A stretch of DNA of 64,000 nucleotides, from positions 1,539,173 to 1,603,172 of the forward strand of contig CM030834.1 of assembly GCA_018105865.1 (NCBI GenBank), given 5' to 3'. The notes under the pieces were generated by a model. It was not told where the DNA came from. It did not search any database and saw only the letters and a program-made list of their open reading frames with translations. The translations under genes and the position numbers were made by a program. Shown here piece after piece: positions 58,399-64,000 of the stretch. How positions within the stretch are numbered: position 1 is the first letter of the stretch; each line of letters begins with the position of its first letter. Source of the DNA: Metaphire vulgaris (Eukaryota > Annelida > Clitellata > Crassiclitellata > Megascolecidae).

Positions 58399-60666
58399 CT
58401 GCAAAAAAATACATGTCGATGAAAATTCAATTAATCGATAAGCAGTAATTTTAAAGCAGAATAGATTTGATAAACTGTAGATTTACTTTAGTAGTCAAAT
58501 TTGTATCGCGAATGGGCAACAAAGCACCAGAAATAGATGGAATAACATCATAAATCTTGAAGGAGGCGGAGAAACCAGGGGCGTAGCCAGGAATTTGATT
58601 GAGAGGGGGTATAAAAGTTGGGTGGGATTTCTTGTTATATATATATTATAATATAACATATATAATATACATCATCATCATTAAATCGCTTGGACACCGG
58701 AAGTCCGTTGCGCCAATCTACCACTGGTGGAGTGACCGCGCCCTAGAGCAATGTTCCATTCGCACGCTATAGAAAGTTATGGAACAAATACTGAAAGAGA
58801 GCGTTTTAGACCATTTGACTGGGCATAAAATTGTTAAAGATAGTCAGCATGGATTTACAAAGGGGCGTTCATGCCTGACCAACCTGTTGGATTTTCTGGA
58901 GGAGATTTTTGAAAAGCTAGATGAGGGCAATGCAGTAGACATAATATATTTAGATGTTGCAAAAGCTTTTGATAAAGTGCCCCACATAAGGCTGCCTGCC
59001 AAACTGAAGTCCTGTGGAATAATTAAGGGGGAATATTCTCAGATGGATTCAAAATTGGTTGAAGAGAAGAAGACAGAAGGTTGGCATTAGGGGATATCAT
59101 CCGCAATGGACAAGAGTTATTAGTGGAGTGCCTCAGGGCTCAGTGCTGAGGCCATTGCTTTTTCTAATATATATAAATGAAATAGATGAAGGATTACTAT
59201 CCAAAATTTCAAAGTTTGCCAATGATACAAAGATATGTAGAAATATAGACTCGGAGGATGATGCTAAAATTTTACTGGAGGATCTAAGGAAATTGTTTCA
59301 GTGGTCTGTGGACTGGCAGATGCTTTTCAATATTGATAAATGTTCTGTAATGCATGTTGGGAAATCTAATAATGATAATGAATATTCCTCAGGGGGGAAG
59401 GTTCTAACCACAACAGAAAAAGAAAGAGACTTGGGGGTAATCATCCATAGAAGTATGAATCCATCTCACCAATGCATGGAGGCAGCAAAAAGGGTAACCA
59501 AATGTCGGGAATGGTGAAAAGGACAACAGTGAGTCGAAACAAAGATATAATCATAAAACTTTATAAGTAATTAGTAAGTCCTCATCTAGAATACTGTGTT
59601 CAGGCATGGAATCCATTCTTGAAAAAAAATATAGAGCTTTTAGAAAAAAGTGCAAAGACGAGCAACAAAGATGGTCAATGGATGCCAAAATTTAAGCTAC
59701 GAAAAAGACTTCAATATTGTGGACTGACAACATCAGAAAGGAGAAGAGAGAGAGAGAGAGAGGGATTTGATAGAAACATACAAAATAATGACTGGGAAAG
59801 TAGATGTGCCATACGATCGATTCTTTACATTGGCACACTATAGCAGCACAAGAGGTCACACATGCAAATTGTTTTAAGCAGAGGGTTGGTCCAAGAAAGA
59901 AATTTTTTTTAGTGCAAGGGTTGTGGACAAATGGAACAGTTTTGACGACGTGGAAGTGACAGTTGAAACAGTAAACGGATTCAAAGGCTATCTCGATAAA
60001 CTAGGTTATTGAATGCAGATGGTTACATCAGTGGTTTTCACACAGGCTTACTTAGCCTCCTAAATCACTTAAAATCACAATATTATTAATATAGTGGAGG
60101 GAGTTACAGTAGTCTAATTTGGAAAGTAAACTTCATTGTGTCTTTTGGTTTGTTGTAAATTATTTATATTTCACAGGAAGTTTACATTCTGCATCATTAG
60201 AATGACTGTACGCAAAAGTGACAATAATAATCAAATTTTATGAATGTCTGATAATAATGAACTTGAACTTGAATTGAGACCAGGTAAGCTTATACGAAGT
60301 TACAAAATTGCACTGCCGTAAAGCCAGTGATTGCGCAGGCATTTAGGGGCCTATCGAATTAATATGGTACTATAACGTGACGTGATACCAAAACTCAGGG
60401 GGGGAATTTCCTCCCCCTAGGTTTTTTAGGAAGCATTTGCTTCCTTCCCCCATCTGTGGGCACCCCTGGTCCAGCTCATTGGCCTTCGAATAGTCCAGAT
60501 CTCAATCCTGTGGATTACGAAATTTTGGAGGATTTTGCAGGAGCGCGTCTAACGCTGACGCCCGGCCGCTATACACAGGATTAGACCTCTCAATAATAAT
60601 AAGTCGCGTGGGTAGTCGACTTAGCTGTTGGGCTAAGGTTTTGGTTTCACTATCTGATAGCTGATT

Positions 60667-60748
<82 letters not shown>

Positions 60749-62693
60749 GACTTTACTTATTCCGTGTCATTTATGCAAAGGCCGATAAACTCAAACTTAG
60801 ATGACAACATTAATGTGAAGATCATCCAAAAATCACCCGAACTGATTGATTGATTGAATTGATTGAAGAAAGTTTATTTTCAACTCAACTGGATAACATT
60901 TACATACACTAAACACAATTATAGTTAAGTAACAGGTAATACATGACCCTAAATAATGGAATAAATGAGAACAGTAAAACAACAAAAAGACAAACTTCAG
61001 TCAGACTAAACTAAAAATACATCACTTTTGAATAAGCAAGTAGCTAAATTAACAAGTAACATAGTAAACAATTGATAGTAACAGTTATACCATTGCAAAC
61101 AAGTAATTATTGTTTCCACAGCACTTCGAGGTCAGGCACCATCTTACATTACTGAGCTTTTCAAATCACCCTCTTCTGCTGCTCATCGCCTGCTCCGCTC
61201 CACCGATCAGAGGATTGTTTATGTTCCTAGATCACGCACTGCTCTTACCCAGCGTCGGGCTTTTGCAGTGACTGGACCCTCCCTCTGGAATGCCTTAAAC
61301 CCATCCATTCGGGAATCACTTCTTACTCCCTCGCTCTGCTCAATGCGAAAGCTGAAGTCTCATTACTTTACCCTGCGACTCCAATGCTAGGAGCGCCTCT
61401 GAGTAGAAATAGAAGAGGCGCTATACAAATGTCATATTACATTACATTACATTACATACAGATATTGAAAACAATAAAATGACAAAGTAATGAGCAGTTT
61501 CAAAATAATAATTATACATCATGGTATTGGGGTCAATGAAATTAGAATGGAAGAGTAACAGTTAATATAGTGAGTAGAAAAAAAGTTGACCTAAGGGATA
61601 AATGTATCCCGATAGGTGGTCAACTTGGTATACAAGTAAAGTAACCTTTTAAGTAAATCTAATTCAGCAGTGTTTTATGAGTCAATAAGAATATAGTAGA
61701 TCTAAAGAAACAGAATTTGGATAAGCTATAATTAGTTAGAAAGAATATATGTATAACAAATGGTGGAATAGAAATAACACATATGGCTATAAGTCATTAT
61801 TAAGCAGAAAGGATTTAATGGTAGATTTAAATATGTGACATCCTCCTGTGACATCACGTGAACTGTGACACCTAGTTGGAGCGCAACATTAAGTGGTGGG
61901 CGTGCAGACTCCATGTACTACTAATATAAGAAATGAACAGTATTTGAAACTAAACCTGTGTACTGAGGCATCATTTGCGGCGAATGCTGAACTGAAAGAT
62001 TTGCGTCTTCATGTCGGAGGTGTTGGTTAGTGAGAGGACTACTTCGTCCGTCTGAATGAGCACTTAAAGTTGCGCTCGTTATACCTGGTGCTGGATACCT
62101 GCGCTCGTTATACCTGACTCGATCTTCCTCTCATGTAACTCACCTTCGACCTCTGAATCAATCATCTCTCAAAATTTGCAATCGTGCTTTTTCAAACGCT
62201 GCACCAGAACTTTGGAACTCAATTCCAGCATCCTTCCGCTGTCTACACCACGGTCAAATAACATATTCTGAGTCACAATTTCCTTCTATTCTTGCAACAT
62301 CTCCTCAAGTTTGTCTTTCTAAATTCAAATAATTTCTCTTAAAAAATCATTTCATCCATAGCTGTAACGTTAAAACCACTGGCCCTTTGGATTAAATGAC
62401 CCTGCATGAATGACCCCACCTTTGACTGTGGCTACTTCATTCTGAGATTAAGCGCCTAAAAATAAAGAGCTACTTCGGTTCTGTTTTTGAAAGCCTTATT
62501 GGAATTAACGAGATTTTACTTACTTACTACAGAATCAGCAATTGAATAATATTGCAACACTTACTATGAGTGCGAGATTTCTTATATATACAGATGGCAA
62601 TAAAAACGGTCTCCACGACTGCAATGACTCCAACTACTACTGCTGCAATAAAGGATATAGGTACTGTCGCCTCAGATGCAGCCAACATCGAAT
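58274..62693 (-). CDS. Gene Z: membrane protein with tyrosine-motif tail (partial)
   Basis: Two phase-1 exons on the reverse strand: 62565-62693 and 58274-58398. The first encodes SMLAASEATVP followed by the hydrophobic span ISFIAAVVVGVIAVV-ETVF-IAICIY and basic KKSR. A Glu lies inside the span, as in receptors that pair with charged partners. The second encodes a tail with YEST, YEEL-x11-YVNI and the end QYVNIVP. It aligns to the tails of X and Y. The 4.2-kb intron contains three LINE remnants. The 5' part, including any signal peptide and ectodomain, was not found before the window ends. YVNI also fits a Grb2-type SH2 site. Confidence 0.62.
58579..58680. repeat. Truncated hAT-like left end plus TA-rich sequence
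   Basis: CAGGGGCGTAGCCAGGAATT starts a CAGTGGCGTA-type element whose right end is missing. TATA-rich sequence follows. Confidence 0.5.
58779..60105 (+). pseudogene. CR1-like LINE, RT pseudogene with 3' end
   Basis: Starts at DSQHGFTKGRSCLTNLLDF, with motif A in IIYLDVAKAFDKVPH. A frameshift near 59080 leads into VISGVPQGSVLRPLLFLIYI. The catalytic box reads FANDT rather than FADD, then comes LGVIIHRSMNPS. Further frameshifts lead to KWNSF- and GYLDKLGY-like ends and a 3' UTR with CACACAGGCTTACTTAGCCT. Several stops and a lost catalytic Asp make it inactive. It lies in the intron of gene Z, on the opposite strand. Confidence 0.85.
60667..60748. repeat. (CT)n-(AT)n microsatellite
   Basis: CT run followed by a TA run. 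Confidence 0.96.
60840..61110 (-). repeat. Probable LINE 3' end, reverse orientation
   Basis: GATTGATTGATTGAATTG followed by AAGAAAGTTTATTTTCAACT looks like the inverted 3' tail (AATC)n of a LINE. The coding part is not recognisable. Confidence 0.45.
61112..61456 (+). pseudogene. CR1/L2-like LINE, C-terminal fragment with (ATTAC)n tail
   Basis: Frame ALRGQAPSYITELFKSPSS, HRLLRSTDQR, VPRSRTALTQRRAFAVTGPS, LWNALNPSIR, then a stop at 61390 and GAGGCGCTATACAAATGTCAT with (ATTAC)n. Typical C-terminus and tail of the group; 5' truncated. Confidence 0.85.
62121..62535 (+). pseudogene. LINE C-terminal fragment with (TTAC)n tail
   Basis: Frame SSHVTHLRPLNQSSL, NRAFSNAAPELWNSIPASFR, then a stop and a 3' UTR ending AATTAACGAGATTTTACTTA. 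This links the coding end to the orphan tails at 41690 and 46985. Confidence 0.75.
62565..62693 (-). CDS. Gene Z, transmembrane exon
   Basis: Acceptor ATTCAATAG, donor GTAAGTG, phase 1 at both ends; hydrophobic span with an internal Glu. Confidence 0.65.
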
Positions 62694-63653
62694 CTATTGA
62701 ATAGAAAATACATTCCAGAAGCTAGTGCATGATTTCACTTAGGCCTAATACACAGAATTCTCAACTCTTGTCTTTTTGAACAAATGAACCTTGTAAAAAA
62801 GCTCCCTGTTAATATGCTAAATGATAACAAAGAAGTTCAGGACATTCACAAAAATCTGTAGGCTTAACTGATATCAACTCATGAAAAAGATTGATGTTAT
62901 CAATTTCTTGAAATGCGTGCGATGATCAGAATGGGGTTAACCGTTAGCTTCATTAGTAGTTTTAGGCTATTTAGGCAGCAGTTGCAAGATTCCTTAAGAG
63001 AAATCGATATGTTTGTAAAAGTCATGTGCATAACTCTTAAAAGTCGATTTTAAGGAAAATTCACAATTCACTGGTGTTGTTACATGTATGTGATCTAAAT
63101 GAAAGAACAGAAGCAATTACTGTTAGACCTACTTAAGTGCTGATCAATACGCTAAGCATAGACAAAATACAATGTACATTAATGGCATCACTGTTTCAAG
63201 AAAAGAAAGCGAATAATTAGACATATCTATCGCTTACTGGTTTTTTACTTCCTGTGCCATATTTCGCTGAGTTCATGTTTTGCAGCTTCTAAGCTTTGGT
63301 TCATAATTTCGAAGTCAATACTGCGGTCGAGAAGTGTAAAATTTTTAAAGAAAAAAATCTTCAGTAAAAGCAGCGGATTCAAAAGGTAGCCGCCTGGGCC
63401 GAAAATACAGTGTGTTATCTTTCGGAATGTAGTGTCGATGAAATTTTAAAGTTCATAGTTTATATTGTCTTAGAATTTCCGAACAGTTACAGACCAAGCG
63501 TGCAAAAGTGGTGGTGATCTTTTTTGCTTGTCAGGCTTTTCAGGACAAGGACGCTGCGTGTTGCATGTACAGTAGGCCTATCTACAACTTGTTTTTCGAT
63601 TTTAAAACTATGTTTAAAACCAAAAATGTCGCCCCTAGGGCTAGTGGAGCCGG
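62694..63653. other. Upstream of gene Z membrane exon
   Basis: Searched for a signal-peptide or ectodomain exon on the reverse strand; none recognised. No repeats of note. Confidence 0.45.
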
Positions 63654-63869
63654 GTTATAATGACACAAAGGGCGAAAGCAAAAGCTAGAGTACAGTATTT
63701 GCAAATTAACAAGAATTTGGCCCATTTGGAGGCTTCTCCTGTTTGCTGAAATGAGTGTAAGTAATTCTGATACGAAAGTAAAACTTTTCCAAATGGACCA
63801 AATTCTTGTTAATTTGCAGCACTTCGCAAATACTCTAGCTTTTGCTTTTGCCCTTTGTGTCATTATAAC
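63654..63869. mobile_element. Foldback MITE, large palindrome
   Basis: Arms of about 80 bp (TTATAATGACACAAAGGGC...AAGAATTTGG and its complement) surround a spacer of about 57 bp. The right arm carries a short extra segment (GCACTTC). TA borders on both sides suggest a Tc1/mariner-type MITE. Confidence 0.85.
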
Positions 63870-63954
63870 AACTTGGTCCAAGTGTTAAACCTAATTTACT
63901 GTTGTCGTGTGATTATGACTACTAATAGTTATATAATATAACCATATGCTAGAC

Positions 63955-64000
63955 ATGTCCATGGGTTGGGTTGGGGCAGACTTTTCCATATTAATGGTGG
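63955..64000. repeat. CCCAACCC repeat, copy 4 (runs off the window)
   Basis: ATGTCCATGGGTTGGGTTGG and AGACTTTTCCATATTAATGG match, in reverse, the copy at 28190-28310 (CCATTAATGTGAAAAAGTCT). This probably marks one end of the element. Confidence 0.6.

Overview
The window is animal nuclear DNA. Genes are split by GT-AG introns, simple repeats are very abundant, and there are many hAT-type MITEs with 8-bp target duplications, several non-LTR retrotransposon families and tRNA-derived SINEs. The Spalt/SALL gene, MetAP2-derived sequence and NT5C2-like exons make it bilaterian. Frequent TAGGCCTA-like words hint at a marine invertebrate, possibly a deuterostome, but that is weak evidence. There is one 100-N assembly gap at 856-955.

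Layout. 1-2559: non-coding upstream sequence. 2560-24722 (+): a four-exon Spalt-like (SALL) zinc-finger gene. I rebuilt its exon chain from phase-compatible splice sites (about 1,633 residues, ten C2H2 fingers); its first exon carries the MSRRKQ NuRD-recruitment motif. Its introns hold microsatellites (one TCTA tract of about 480 bp), MITEs and LINE fragments. 26461-39313 (+): first and last exons of a small membrane-receptor-like gene, X, with a long invaded interval between them. 29922-38852 (-): two head-to-tail copies of a non-LTR retrotransposon with reverse transcriptase and restriction-like endonuclease, joined at its 3' side to host methionine aminopeptidase 2 (MetAP2) sequence and bounded by (TAA)n tracts. 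39990-41320 (+): remains of a repeat-encoded protein, split by a foldback element. 42567-45693 (+): NT5C2-like exons in an order that does not match the protein. 49036-50066 (-): a third, stand-alone MetAP2 pseudogene. 50564-52958 (-): gene Y, with signal peptide, one membrane segment and an ITAM-like tail. 58274-62693 (-): gene Z, a paralogue of Y with a Glu in its membrane segment. The rest is mobile-element debris.

Two things stand out. First, the RT-endonuclease-MetAP2 element: copy A joins endonuclease and MetAP2 in frame, copy B carries the rest of MetAP2 with all five metal ligands, and the two copies diverge exactly at a good splice donor in the MetAP2 part. Second, a small cluster of paralogous membrane-protein genes X, Y and Z. 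Their last exons share a three-tyrosine module with fixed spacing (11-12 and 11 residues), and each paralogue keeps a different subset of good YxxL/I motifs.

Exon models come from splice phase, motif recognition and remembered family sequences. No database search or transcript evidence was available.
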